Assembly: GCA_027924585.1 (NCBI GenBank)
Contig: BSBM01000596.1
Span: 10,311,501-10,375,500, forward strand
From: Larix kaempferi
Lineage: Eukaryota > Streptophyta > Pinopsida > Pinales > Pinaceae
Direction: 5' to 3'
Length of the DNA stretch: 64,000 nt
This document shows positions 1 to 12,120 of this stretch, one piece after another. A program made the position numbers and the translations under genes. The first letter of the stretch is position 1. Each line of letters starts with the position of its first letter. The notes below the pieces were generated by a model that saw only the letters and a list, made by a program, of their open reading frames with translations, made no database searches and was not told the origin of the DNA.

Positions 1-420
1 GAGTAAGGGTATACTTGATTGTGGATGTGAAATAAGGGGTCTCCATCACCTATTTATAGGTTTTTTGGTGGTGGAGTGCTGGCCCATGGTTTTAGGAACC
101 ATATGGTTTAGGTCAGCTGTATAGGGTTTTTTCCTCTTTTTTCTTCTTTTTCCTCATTTTTTATATTTTTTATTCCCCTTTTAGAGGGTTTTTGCTATTT
201 TTGGAGGAATTTTGGATATTTTTTGCGGGAAAAGGGGTTTTTTAGCCTTTTTGAGGCTTTTTTTGACGATTTTGTGGCCTTTTGGAGGCTTTTTAGGCCT
301 TGTGGAGGCTTTTTAGTGGGATTTTTAGGGTTTTTAAGACAAATATGGTAGGAAAATGGACAAATGAGTCATGTAATGGGGTAGATGAGGTAGTGAGCAC
401 TTTTTGGGTGTTAACACTTG
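1..420. other. T-rich low-complexity segment, no gene seen
   Basis: This stretch is strongly T/G biased on the plus strand, with long T runs and short imperfect repeats of the type GGAGGCTTTTTAGG around 240-330. A TATA-like CTATTTATAGG lies near 50. It could be the edge of an LTR or a promoter remnant, but no LTR partner is present in the window. No coding region can be supported. Confidence 0.3.
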
Positions 421-3075
421 GTCAACATAGTCAAGCACAATGAATGTCACAATGTGACATAACCATTGAGGGATACTGGAATGCTACATAATCTTAAACG
501 CCACAATGCAACATGGCCACTATCATTCATAACAATTTTATATAATTAAACTATGTTGCATGTGGTAATATTTCTAATATCAACCATGGCCATCTCTCTT
601 AATGTCACAATGTGACATAGCGCTTATTAAACAATTCAATGTGACATAACCATTCGACATACAGTCAACAAAGATAAAAGTGGCAATCAAACGAAACCCT
701 TTAGGAATGTTGCACTGTGACAAAACACTTGTTAAATGATGCAAAGCGATGTGAACATTATGGAATCTAACAATTTGACATAATTCTACCAAGATGAATG
801 TCACACTACGACATACCCATTGAGGAAAGTCACAATCTAACAATACCCTTCAGGTATGTCACAATGCTAAATAACCATAGCCAATCATGGTCAACCATAA
901 TACTAGTGCCACACCAAAATATTATTGACATCTTTGTGTCACACTATGATATAATATTGAATTCAACTTCTTAATGTCATAAAGTGACATAATATTATTA
1001 TCACACATATTATGTCATAATGTAAAAATTTGTTGAAGTAGTCTACATTTAACCATGGTCAATCATAGGTATCCATAGCTAAACATCATCAACTATGATC
1101 AAACATTACCAACTATCGTCAAACATATTCAACCTTTATCAAACATGGTCAACCATGGTCAACAATAGTTAAATGTGATCAACGATAATCAATATTGGTC
1201 AACATGGTAATGTGCAATGAAATTTGCAGTGTGACATAACCATTATCACAATGCCACATAATTTTGAGTATCAGAGTGTGACATAGCCATTGCAAATCAT
1301 AACAATTTGATATAAGCCAACTATGTTGCACATAGTCATATTTTTAACATCAACCATGGTCATCTCTCTTAATATCTCAATGCAACATAGCCCTTGATGA
1401 ACAATGAAATGTGACATATCCATTCAAGAACATAACAATTCCACATAAGTCAACAAAGAGGAAAGTGGCAATGGAATGAAATCATTTAGGAATGTTACAA
1501 TGTGGAAACGCCCTTGATGAGCATTGCCAAGCGACATGAAAATTATGGAATCTAACAATTTTACATATGTCAACCAAGATGAATGTTGCACTGCGACATA
1601 CCCATTGAGAAACATAGTAATTTGATAAGACCCTTTAAGTACGCCACAGTGCCAAATAATCATAGTCAAGCATGATGAAATCATAATACCAATGCCACAT
1701 AACTATATTATCGACCTCTCTATGTCGTACTATGATATATTATTGAAGTCAACTTCTTAATCTCATAAAATGACATAATATTATTATCGTGCATATATTA
1801 TGTCATAACGTAAAATATTGTTGAAGTAGTTAAGTCGTTTTAACCATGGTCAATCATACCCATCCACAACTAATTAACATTGTCAACCGTGATTAACCAT
1901 TACCAACTATGGTCAAACATATTCAACCTTTGTCAAACATGGTCAACACAATTTAATGTAGTCAACCATAATCAAGCTTTCTAAACATAATCAAGTGCGA
2001 TGAATTTCGCAACATAACCATTGAGGGATACCATAGTCCATCATAACTCTTAAGGATCATCACATGTCACCTACCATTTCACAATTTTTGTAATGGTACA
2101 TAACCATTTAGGACGATGACAATGTGACATAAGTCAACCTTGATTATCATAATTAACAAAATTCAACCATGGTCAAGCAATTCCAACCATGGTGTAGCAA
2201 TTTGATGTAAGTAAACTAAGATGGATGTTGCATTCAACATAACAAATGATGATCATCACAACCCAACATAACCCTTGAGGAAGATTCCAATGTGACATCA
2301 CCATTGAGGACCATCGAAATTCAGCATAACCCAACCATTTAATGTTGTAATGTGACAAGATTTTAAATTCAACTTCTTCATGTTACAATGTGACATAATT
2401 TTGAATTCAACCCCTTTACCAAAGTTAATCATCTTCATCAATAATGAAGATGGTCATCCATGGTCAACATTATTCTACCATGATCAACCATATCTACACA
2501 TGCTCAAACATAGTTAGCCATGGTCAACCATATCTAGCCATAAAAACTCATTGTTAACAAAATTCAACCATGGTTAAAAAATCTATCCATAGTTAACCAT
2601 ATTCATTCAAAGTCAACCATAAATTTAAACATAGTTGACCATAGCCATTCAAAGTCAACCATAGTAAAATATGGTCAACCATACTCAAACATAATCTACC
2701 ATAGTAAAGCATGGTCAAACATATTCATAGATGACCAACCATGGTCAAAATTAGTTTACCATAGCTAACCATAGGTAAATAGAGTAATACAAAGTCAATC
2801 ATACTTAACCATGTCAAACATAGTTAAACGAAGTCAACCATAGTAAAACATAATTCAACAATGGTCAACCATGTTGAAATAATGCTTAAAAATGGTCAAC
2901 CATCATTAATAATCAAAGCATAGTTAAACCATACTCAACCATGGTAACTCGTTTAAACAGAGTCAACCATATTCAACCAATGTCAAACATAGTAAGCATG
3001 CTTAACCATAGTCAAACATAGTCAACCACTTTATTAGCCATAATCATACATGATCAACCATAATGAATCATGGGT
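420..3075 (-). repeat. Minisatellite array (CACAATGTGACATAACC / GTCAACCATGGTCAA family)
   Basis: Two short motifs alternate in imperfect tandem. One resembles CACAATGTGACATAACC with a spacer of about 10-15 bp. The other resembles GTCAACCATGGTCAA and dominates from about 1,050-1,200, 1,850-1,990 and 2,400-3,060. The same two motifs occur at 9,824-10,772 and 34,150-39,372 in reverse complement, where they read ATTGTGACATTCATCAAGG and TTGACTTTAGTTAACC-like on the opposite strands. This block is therefore inverted relative to the other two. Open frames here are by-products of the repeats. Confidence 0.85.
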
Positions 3076-3281
3076 AGTTTTTTAGAAACTTTTAATAATA
3101 TTAAACTATTAAAATATATATAACAAATAATTAATATAAATATAATAAAAATACAATGATATTTATATTTATTCTATAAATAATTATAATCATTTTTAAT
3201 TATATAATTTTATATGAGTAAATGTTAATGTATTAAGTATTTAAAGGTGAAAAAGGAATATTAACTAATAATTATTAATTA

Positions 3282-3450
3282 GCCTTGAAGGGTAGCTCAT
3301 TTTGTTGGAGATTTCGAGTCTAAGATGGAAGTAGTCGAGTTCGGAGGTTCAAATCTTTGAGTATATCTGGGTTCTTAGAGGTTAAAATCCCAAACCTAGA
3401 GCTCACCATAGATGTAACGAGCCCTCCATCTTTTAACTATATAAAAGAAT
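3282..3450 (+). mobile_element. tRNA-derived SINE with 16-bp target duplication
   Basis: A tRNA-like head contains an A-box-like GGTAGCTCATTTTGTTGG and, about 50 bp later, a B-box-like GGTTCAAATC, the two internal RNA polymerase III promoter elements. The body is followed by an AT-rich tail. The same 16 bp (TAATAATTATTAATTA) lies on both sides, at 3,266-3,281 and 3,451-3,466, which is the hallmark of LINE-dependent insertion. The duplication is made of simple AT sequence, so it is less decisive than the one at the second SINE (61,926). The family name is unknown to me. Confidence 0.65.
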
Positions 3451-3466
3451 TAATAATTATTAATTA

Positions 3467-5860
3467 ATTTAAAATTTTCATAATTATCTTATTATTCAAA
3501 ATATGGTTGCAATGCATTACTTTTCTCTTTTAATAATGTCACCTACATATATGTTAATAAGAGTATAAATTGGGCGGTTCAGAGATTGTGTTATCATCCT
3601 CTCCACTTATATACTTTGAAATTACCTCAATTAAATTTTCAATTCCTCTTCATTTAGGACCCTTTATCTACTTAAATAGAAATCGCTGCAAACTATCTTG
3701 GCTTTCAAAAACCTTTTGGTAAGCCAGTTGTTTAAAACTGTTACAATTTTACTTGAAAAATGGTATTTTCAGACACATATGTCTAAATTTGGGATAGAAT
3801 CTTTAGAATCTCAAATAATAGTGATAATCCTGTATAATTTGGATGTCCTGGGGTTTTGTTGAATTCATATAAATGTTCAAAAAACGATTTAATCAATATA
3901 AATAGCGAAATTTTTAAATTTCATATCGCCAAATTCCCACCAAATTTTGACGAAATCATCTACTTTTAAACGACTTCTTTGATAAATACATTATCACACA
4001 GCAAACACACTACTATAATATTTTTATTATCATTATTATTATAAGAGATTTATTGGTTTGTGTGTGGGTTTTATTTGATTATTTTGAATTTTGGTTCACA
4101 TGCATCTATGCTACTGATAGGCCTTTGAACATAACTTTTATATGACCGCCATATGCGGCGGATATTGATCTCATTTCTGTCATTCCCATGTCACATCTTA
4201 TAATTCCGAAACGCAGCTTCTTCAAGAAGACATTCAAAGTTTATCGCCATTCCCATCACAAGTTTGCAAGAAAAACTGGTGAAGGATTGTCTTTTCTGTC
4301 GATCCTATCTATTTAAATATATAAGAACACGCACCACGACAGCCCTAATTGTTTTTTTCATTGTCCGGATTATATTGCTAGATTTAGCAACCTGTCCCAG
4401 ACATATATGAATCCAAAAATAGCCTCTTTATTGATCAGATTTCAAAGCTTTCACTCATGCATAATTGAAATTATTCTTACCTAGCATTGTCTCGTTGCAG
4501 CTTATCTGCGTAGGGAACTGAACTTTATTCAGTAAAATCAGAGATATTGTGGTACCGTACAATATGTGGACAAATCCAATATGATATTAAGATCTCCGTA
4601 TGTGTCATTTTGCTAAACTTCAGCCCCCTGTGTAGCGCATACTCCAAAGTTTTGATGTCAGGATGATTATATTACTAATATTTCACTGACGATGGGCATC
4701 TTTATCTGGCCTCACATGGTGATATAAATCAAACCCGCGGCATGGTTGGCTACATATATTGAGGCGAGGCGAGCATCAATGGATATCGTTGCAGTGGCGA
4801 ATATGTGACAACTGTAAACTCTTTGAGGGCCGCAGTTTGGCACGATTCAATGGCCGTATAATTCTTTGAATTGCCTTGCACCGTGCCAAGCTGCGTGCAC
4901 CTCAAAGTCGATGCAGATGTTTTCCGAGTTCGCGATTCTACGTTGAAATTATTATAAATATCTCATATCTATCAGTGGGTCATTCAAGCTAGAAGATGTT
5001 TCAATTTATGGTGGATGGAATGAAATCTATCTATCTCCATAAATGGATGTAGAGTTTTTTTTTAATGTATCTAGTTAAAATTCCAGATGGGTACGGAGTT
5101 CCAAAAATGTAGTGGCAGAGTTCCTCTATACCTTCTCTTAAAGTTGTTGAATTCTTGTCCCGTCAAAGAAGTGCAAAATGTTGCATTTTTAGACAATGGA
5201 AAAGTTTATTTCCTTAAAAAATTTAAAATAATTAAAATTAAAATTAAAAAAAAATATATTTTAAGTATATAAAAATTATTTTTATTATTATCATAAATTA
5301 TTAAAATAAATTTAATACTCTTTAGATTATATGATTCATAAAAAAATAAACATAATAAAATTATATACAAACATTACTATATTAGTAATGGAAACATTAA
5401 TATGTTAGTATATAGACCTAATAAAAAACACTCAATGCAAATTTCTTTGGAGTCGGATTTATTAATAACATTTACATACCCACACAATTATGTTGGATAC
5501 TTTAAATGAATAAAGATTAGAAGTTATTGCCTCATTTTTATTATAATTGTCCGAATATGAAAACAATTCTTTACTTTTCATAGCATGTTTTTATGTAAAA
5601 AAAAATTATCTTTATCATAAAGCTTTATATATTCTCTTTACCACACGCTTCCTAATTTTGTCATTGTTATTTTAATTAATATATCATGTTTTACTTTGTT
5701 AAAAAAAAATCTCTTTTAAAACTGAGCTTCTTATAAAGACTTTGTTAAACAATTTTTTATTTTAAAACTAAATAAACATTAAGAGAGATCTCTGCCGAAA
5801 AAGAGAGAGGAAATGTTTACTTCAATTTACTTACACGTTCTTCAATTTGTTATAATTTAC
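3467..5860. other. AT-rich intergenic DNA, no gene recognised
   Basis: The composition is AT-rich, with a somewhat more balanced part at about 4,130-4,960 that could be old gene or promoter sequence. No reading frame longer than about 60 codons looks coding, and I recognise no protein family. Confidence 0.4.
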
Positions 5861-5862
5861 TT

Positions 5863-6060
5863 ACACGTGAACTTCAATTTTAACAAATTATAACAATAAA
5901 TTTTATAAACTTGACCTAACTTATAGTTAAATCAATATAAGTCCATCTTAGAGGGAATTTAGCACGTTCTTCAATTTTAACAAATTATAACAACAAATTT
6001 TAAAAACTTGACCTAACTTATAGTTAAATTAACATAGATCAATCTTAAAGGGAATCTACT
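5863..6060. repeat. Tandem duplication, unit about 100 bp, two copies
   Basis: Two adjacent copies share the core TTCAATTTTAACAAATTATA followed by AACTTGACCTAACTTATAGT and a GTCCATCTTAGAGGGAA-like end. They begin at about 5,863 and 5,963. They differ by scattered substitutions and small indels, so the duplication is not recent. No coding content. Confidence 0.7.
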
Positions 6061-7558
6061 TAACTCTAAGAGGGATCAAATTTCTTTGATGTGAAAACCC
6101 TTCCTCAATATTTGTGATATAGTCATTATTCAAATGTATAATGCAATGTTTGTGGTTTTAATTTATCTAATTTTTGTAGTTTTATATATATGCTTTTCTA
6201 AATGATTTAAATCTAATTTGAAAAATTTTATTTTTTATAATATTTTATTAATTTTTTAAAAGGATAAATGTCAGTTCTAGGATGAGCACATCCACTCCTT
6301 GTTGGGATGTAGAATGCATTTTTACAATGTGGAGAATGAATCTCATTTTCATTCTTTTAGTCATCCTCCTCTAATATGGAAGAGCTTAATGTCTCGCCCT
6401 ACTTTATGCATGTATTTAGCACACTCACATAACTTGTGGCTAGTGGACACAAGTTATTCATGCATCAATTACCAATTATTTTTTAATCAATTTTCACAGC
6501 GCACTTGTCTAATCATACTCATGCAATCTAGGAAAAACATAAATTTTAATCCTCCACCTATCGATATAATAAAGATAACTTCTCTTTAAATTCAGATATA
6601 AACACCTAAACAAAGATCATCTCTCTTTGAATTGGGACTCTTCCAACGACTCCCCCTCGTTATTATTGAACGTATAGACTCAAATACGAAGCCCAACGCA
6701 GCCATTTACTATTCACTTTGTGTGATTGGAATAAGTGAAATTCATTGTCTGATGGCTTGTGAATAAACCCCTCATAGGAGCAGTTCGTGGCGACCCTGGT
6801 AGGTGTTAATTAGTACTTTCATTAAGCTGTATTTTCCTTTCCCGGAGCTTTGGTACTAAGGATGTTAATTTTTGAGAGAAATGTGCACTTTTTAGTTGGT
6901 GGGTTGAGTGTTTTTAAATATTGTGGATTTTTGTTTTTAATAACTCTTGGTTGACTGCTCTCGATCTTGTGATAATGAAAGAATAAGCTAATAGAAGAGT
7001 TAAAGTTCCTTTCCTAAGAATGAATGTGTTCTTATAAATATTTTGAATCATCTCTTACTTCATGTGTTCTAAATATTTTGAATCATCTCTTACTTCAATA
7101 ACTACACTTTCTTCGATCTCTCTATGATCAATTAACAGATAACTCACTATATTCGCCCAGAACTGATCACACGACATAATTGTTGCAACTTGCTTAGTTT
7201 GGATGGAAAGCATTTTAACAATTTCAAGATTGAAGTACAGAGGATGGCAAGTAGAAGCATCTAAGAGAGTTGGAAGTAACAGAAGAAAGGCTTGAGCTTG
7301 TGAAACTTGTGAAATTAGAGATGCTAGTAATCAATCAGTGCTTGTTTTTAGGTCCATTGTTGCAATCCACCATGAACGCCAGCACTGCTCATATTATGAA
7401 ATATTTGGCAGATAGGTAATGCTATATATTAAAGTTGGTTGGTTAGTTACATATATAATAGAATGGAGTGATTTAATAGCAGAGTCTGCAAAGACGTATG
7501 TGAACTTAACTCAGACATATGTGAACGTCATGGACGTTGCTGAAGCTCACATTTTAGT
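6061..7558. other. Intergenic DNA upstream of the kinase remnant
   Basis: No protein family is recognised. A 35-bp exact tandem duplication (about 7,035-7,097, core TATTTTGAATCATCTC) is present. The most gene-like short frame, at 6,299-6,589, has no recognisable motif and I do not call it. Confidence 0.4.
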
Positions 7559-7579
7559 TTATGAAATGCGTTCAGCCAG

Positions 7580-7981
7580 CGGCCACAGATTTGAGCGTTC
7601 TAGATCTGTCAAACAATCTACTCGAGGGGGAATTTCTCCTGAATTTGGGCTTCTGGCGTTAACCTTTTTTAACTTATCTGGAAATCGTTTGTCTGTTTCA
7701 ATTCCGGCCACATTCAAGCATTTGCCTTGTAATGAGAGTTTTCTTGGCAATCCTTACCTGTGCCGGACGAGCGGGGAGCGGTGTTGCACCAGGAGGAAGA
7801 GCAGGAGCAGGGGCTATTGGACAGGCGAATTCTACAAGTTGAGGCTGAAGATGAAGGTAGTACTGGTAGTTGTAGAGAGAAAATGCTGGGTATGTTGGAA
7901 CTTGGTTTACTGTGTACAGGTAACTTTCCAAATCGGCGGCCATCCATGAGACAAGTGCTAGAGATGTTGCAGTCCATATGA
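7580..7981 (+). pseudogene. LRR receptor-like kinase remnant (last LRR joined to kinase C-terminus)
   Basis: The 5' part encodes a leucine-rich-repeat end in two frames: [16 protein letters not shown] at about 7,590-7,640, then, after a frameshift near 7,645, [17 protein letters not shown] and the post-LRR motif [12 protein letters not shown] (to about 7,763). After a further frame change comes [16 protein letters not shown] followed by [16 protein letters not shown] and a stop at 7,981. That is the end of protein kinase subdomain XI with its conserved Arg (RRPSM), as in LRR receptor kinases. The transmembrane segment and nearly all of the kinase domain are missing between them, within about 100 bp. 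This is an internally deleted pseudogene of a membrane signalling receptor. A processed origin is possible, because exons that are normally far apart lie together. Confidence 0.8.
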
Positions 7982-9823
7982 AGACGCTTTATTAGTTAAA
8001 GATGCCAAGTTCATCTACCTTTCCTACGCTGCCTTTCATCCGTCGTAGTCAATGGCAGCTGTGTCATTTATTTGTGCAAGAAAAACTCTATTGCAAAACA
8101 GTAAAAATTTGATCTCTTTTAATAATAATGTGTTTGTTTTTATTTGGTACATTCTACATTAATAATGTTTACTAAATATATATATTTATTAGCATAAATA
8201 TATATATATATATGATAAGTTATACTGATCTTAGCAGAGTTTTTTGGTTTGTGGTGTATTCGAAAGGTGGTTAATTTTTTTAGGTTTGACGACATTAAAG
8301 TCTTTGGAGACTCTCTGATAACTATAAAATGGGCAATATGAGAGTACTCTTTAAAAGTTATCAATATCATGTACTGGTGCAGTAGCATGAGCACAGAAAT
8401 CAAATTGTTCAGAAATATTAAATTCTAGCATATATACAGACAACACAATTCACTTGCAGACAAACTTTCAAAGACGACCCTGGATGGAAAAGTGGAAGTT
8501 TTAATTTGACAGGAATTTCAGGATTCTCATATCTGCTATATGAGAACTCTGCGCCTATATGACTAAATCCATATATGACTAAATCCATAAATATGAATGT
8601 TTTTTTGTAAAATCTTGTTTTGATGATATTTTTGATACTTTAAGTTTATCATTTTGAAGAAGGTGATGCCATGAATGAATTTCACTATGGATGTACTATT
8701 TGATTTCCTATAAATATTAATAATATGTTTTTTTCTTCTTAAAAAATATACAATTTGATTTCCTATAAATATTAATAATATGTTTTTTTCTTCTTAAAAA
8801 ATATACAATTCAGACATAATCTTTGTGAGTAATTTTTTAATATTGATTGTGATAAAACACCATTATTAAAGATTGTAAAAGATTCATTTGACCAAATATC
8901 CCATTAATCCACACGGTTTCACACGTTTGCAAAAATTATAATAATCCGAAATAAACTATAAACCTAAAAAACTTAAGTTTTTAAAACTTCGTATAAAGTT
9001 GGTTTAAAATATATAGTGTTAATAATTTTAAATTTACAAATGTTTAAATCTATTGAATTTTTCTTTTAAATCTACGAATGTTTAATCCTCAAAAAATGTA
9101 ACTTTTAAATACTCCCATTTATGGGTTTCTCACAAAATGTAACTTTTAAATAAACTCCCATTTATGGGTTGCTCATATAATTTAATGCACTTCTTTTTTC
9201 ATTCATATCGTTTTCGGAAAAAATAAAATGCATATTGTTTTCGGAAAAAATATGGATTATAATATCTCGTAATTTAAAATTTGAAATCATTTTATTTCGC
9301 TAAAAGGTACATTATATTTCATATATATATATATAATAATAACTATTAAAAACAGAATATTTATAAATTTTAAAAGTTTGTATTTCTAGAAAATTAGTTA
9401 TAAGTTTTAATAATACACATCATTTCTATAAAATTAGTTACATGTTATAAAAATTGAAGGTTATGAGATTTTTTTTTGGGATTAAGGAATAATATTTAAG
9501 CTTTAAGGTATCTAAGGATTAGTGTTTAAAGATGTGGAGTGTTTAAGAATCATGATTGAAGTTATAGGTTTAGTAAAATTCTAAAACAATGTGTATGTTA
9601 TCATTATAGGTTTTAATAATACACATCATTTATATGGACTTAGTTAAATATGTTGTAAAAATAATTATAATTTAGACATTTTAAAACCAAATTCCACATT
9701 TTCAGAATAATTTTATTTTATTAAAATTGATTTAAGGTATATGGATTAGTGTTTAAGGATCATGATTAAAGTTATGGGTTTAATAAAATTTTAAAACAAT
9801 TAATATGTTGTCATAGGCCAACA
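7982..9823. other. AT-rich DNA with small tandem duplications
   Basis: No gene is recognised. A TA microsatellite-like stretch lies near 8,180-8,215. Imperfect repeats of about 42 bp around AAAATGTAACTTTTAAAT occur at about 9,095-9,175. The region ends where the satellite begins. Confidence 0.45.
8698..8810. repeat. 55-bp exact tandem duplication
   Basis: Two copies with a 55-bp period, sharing ATTTGATTTCCTATAAATAT at their starts and AAAAAATATACAATT at their ends. I see no difference between the copies, so the duplication is recent compared with its surroundings, or maintained. Confidence 0.85.
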
Positions 9824-10772
9824 TAGCTACATGGTTCACTAAAGTCAACCTTGGTAAATATAGTCAACCATGGTAAATAAAGTCAACTATGGTTATCTAA
9901 AGTCAAACATGGACCACTAAAGTCAAGCATAGTTAGTTATGGTCAAACTAAGTTCAAACATGGTTAACCAAAGTCAAACATGGTTCTCTAAAGTTAACCA
10001 TGGTCTATTAAAGTCAACGATGGTTTATTAAAGTCGACAATGGTTAACTAAAGTCAAGCACGGGTAAACAATAATTAACCATGGTAAAATAAGACCACAT
10101 GGTTCACTAAAGTCAACCATGTTTAAACAATAATCAACCATTGTTAAGTATGTTCAAACATAGTCAACCATGGTAAATATAGTTAACCTTGGTAAATATA
10201 GACAACCATGGTAAATAAAGTCAACTATGGCTAACTAACGTCAAACATGGACCATTAAAGTCAAGCATAGTGACCTATGGTCAAATTAAGGTCAAATATG
10301 GTTAACCAAAGTGAAATATGGTTCACTAAAGTCAACCACGGTTTTTGTCACATTGAGACGTTTATCAAGGGTTATGTTGAATTACAACATTCACCAAGCA
10401 TTATGTTGGACTGTTACATTCATCAAGGGTTGTTGACACATTGTGGCATTCATCGAAGGTTATGTTGCATTTATGTTGACAATGCAATGCAACATGAATT
10501 CATTAATGTTAAAAGTCATCATTCATTAAGGCTTATGTCGCATTACAACATTCATCAAGGGTTATCCTGGATTATGACATTCCTCCATGGTTATGTTGCA
10601 TTATGGTTATGTTCTTAAATGGATTTTGTTGCATTATGAGATTCATTATAAAGTCAAACATAGTCAACTGTGGTTAAATAAAGTCAAACATAGATCACTA
10701 AAGTCAAACATAGTTAGTTATGGTCAAACTAAGGCCAAACATGGTTAACGATGATTTTTAATAATAGGGAAC
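9824..10772 (+). repeat. Satellite block left of the copia insertion (AAAGTCAACCATGGTT and GACATTCATCAAGG motifs)
   Basis: The first part is tandem variants of AAAGTCAAACATGGTTAAC. From about 10,340 it changes to a repeat of about 29 bp around ATTGTGACATTCATCAAGG and GTTATGTTGG, then returns to the GTCAA motif. It is the same family and orientation as 34,150-39,372. Its last 223 bp (10,550-10,772) are nearly identical to 34,150-34,372 on the other side of the copia element. Confidence 0.9.
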
Positions 10773-11211
10773 TGTTAGCAAAATAGGATTGCAAAGCAAT
10801 AACAATAAACAGAAATGTAAATATAATCGCACATACACATTACAAGAGAGACACAGATATATCGTGGTTCACCCAACTTGGGATACATCCACACTAAAGT
10901 TGCCAGTCCTTATTATTATACCGTCCAGCAAAGTGAAGGGATACAACCTGCAGCACAGCCGCTGCACTTCCTCTTCACTGTCTCATAGTCTCTCTTCCGA
11001 TCTGAGAGATCTTTACAATGCATAAAACCTAATACATCAACCCTAGCCGTATTACAATGTCTTTCTTTTATAAGGGAAATACAATGGGAAAATACCATGG
11101 GATACCCAAAATCATGGGCCCAGACACGACTGAATAATAACCAAACGTGGGGTACGGACACGGCTGAATAATAATATCTCTGAATCTAAAGATCAGGCTC
11201 CACAACCAACA
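10773..11211 (-). repeat. 3' LTR of the copia element
   Basis: The LTR begins TGTTAGCAAAATAGG and ends CACAACCAACA on the plus strand, giving TG...CA ends and a 5-bp terminal inverted repeat (TGTTG/CAACA-like). It aligns along its length with 33,684-34,149, with an internal difference near 11,120-11,150. A purine-rich tract on the minus strand adjoins it. Confidence 0.93.
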
Positions 11212-11226
11212 ATATCCCACTTGGAG
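11212..11226 (-). promoter_or_regulatory. Polypurine tract of the copia element
   Basis: On the minus strand the bases just before the LTR read CTCCAAGTGGGATAT and then TGTTGG. This is the usual copia arrangement for priming plus-strand DNA synthesis. Confidence 0.8.
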
Positions 11227-11297
11227 ACTGATCACAACAACTCCACCGCTGCTGCACTTGCTGGACCTTGGACTTGGCAACTTTATCATCTTCACCT

Positions 11298-11887
11298 TCA
11301 TGCTATAAGGCCAACTGAAACCGAGCAGAAAATCAGTTTCTCTCTGGTCACTACCTTTGTGAACATGTCTGCAGGATTTTGGCTCGTATGTGTCTTTTCT
11401 AGCTTCAACAGTTCATCTTCCAGAACAGAGCGTACGAAATGGTACTTGAGTTGTATATGTTTAGTCCTGGAATGGAATGTTGAGTTCTTTGCAAGATGAA
11501 TGGCACTCTGGCTGTCACTATACAACCTGCTATCCTTCTGGTTCTCACCCACTTCCTCCATAAACCTCTGCAGCCAAATCATTTCTTTACTAGCCTCTGT
11601 AAAAGCAACATACTATGCTTTCATTGTTGAAAGTGAAACAACCTTTTGCAATCTCGAAATCCAACTTACTACTATTCCACCTACAGTAAACACATACCCT
11701 GTGGTGCTCCTCCTGCTATCCTTATCACCTGCCATATCTGCATCAACATATCCCTGTAGAACAGTGTCTGAACCTTCAAAACATAATGCCTGAGTGGTAG
11801 TACCTCTCAAATACTTGAGAATCCACTGTACTACCTTCCAATGTTCTTTATCTGGATTGTTCATATATCTGCTCACAACTCCCACTG
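11298..11887 (-). pseudogene. copia RNase H domain (3' part of pol)
   Basis: The minus strand encodes GVVSRYMNNPDKEHW, WILKYLRGT, GYVDADMAGDKDSRRSTTGY (carrying an RNase H acidic residue), then after a stop KEMIWLQRFMEEVG, LYSDSQSAIHLAKN, HSRTKHIQLKYHFVR and the late motif NPADMFTKVVTREKL. This is the standard copia RNase H, which removes RNA from the RNA-DNA hybrid in reverse transcription. At least one in-frame stop lies near 11,613 (the expected AEY-type motif is interrupted). Its 5' neighbour in pol lies 18.4 kb away at 30,321 because of the transposon insertion. Confidence 0.92.
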
Positions 11888-11926
11888 GGTGTGTGCAAGA
11901 AGATGAAGGTCACTTTAGATGCAATC
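11888..11926 (+). repeat. Left terminal inverted repeat of the 18.4-kb transposon
   Basis: The terminus GGTGTGTGCAAGAAGATGAA is followed by GGTCACTTTAGATGCAA. It aligns with the reverse complement of 30,270-30,313, apart from substitutions and an 8-bp indel after GGTCACTTT. Confidence 0.75.
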
Positions 11927-11949
11927 CTACTTTTTCAAAACTCGTTTAT

Positions 11950-12120
11950 GATACATACAAACATAACACGTTTCTGATACTTAGCACTTGGTATGGTAAA
12001 ACCCAAGCTTGACATGTCACTAGACATGTAGGATAGGTAACCACAATGCATACACATTATAGAACTACAAAACATGTACGTGTTATGTAGTTACAAAATG
12101 CATACGCATTATGCAAATCT
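11950..12120 (+). repeat. Subterminal repeats, left side
   Basis: Several near-palindromic copies of the motif CATACGTGTTATGTAGTTAC occur, for example ACATGTACGTGTTATGTAGT and GCATACGCATTATGC. The same motif recurs near the right end and upstream of the transposase-like gene. Arrays like this commonly bind transposase in plant DNA elements; that role is inferred here. Confidence 0.6.

Noticed and set aside
6299-6589. 96-codon frame
   Set aside because: No motif, no splice context and no homology that I recognise; it is within chance expectation for AT-rich DNA of this length.
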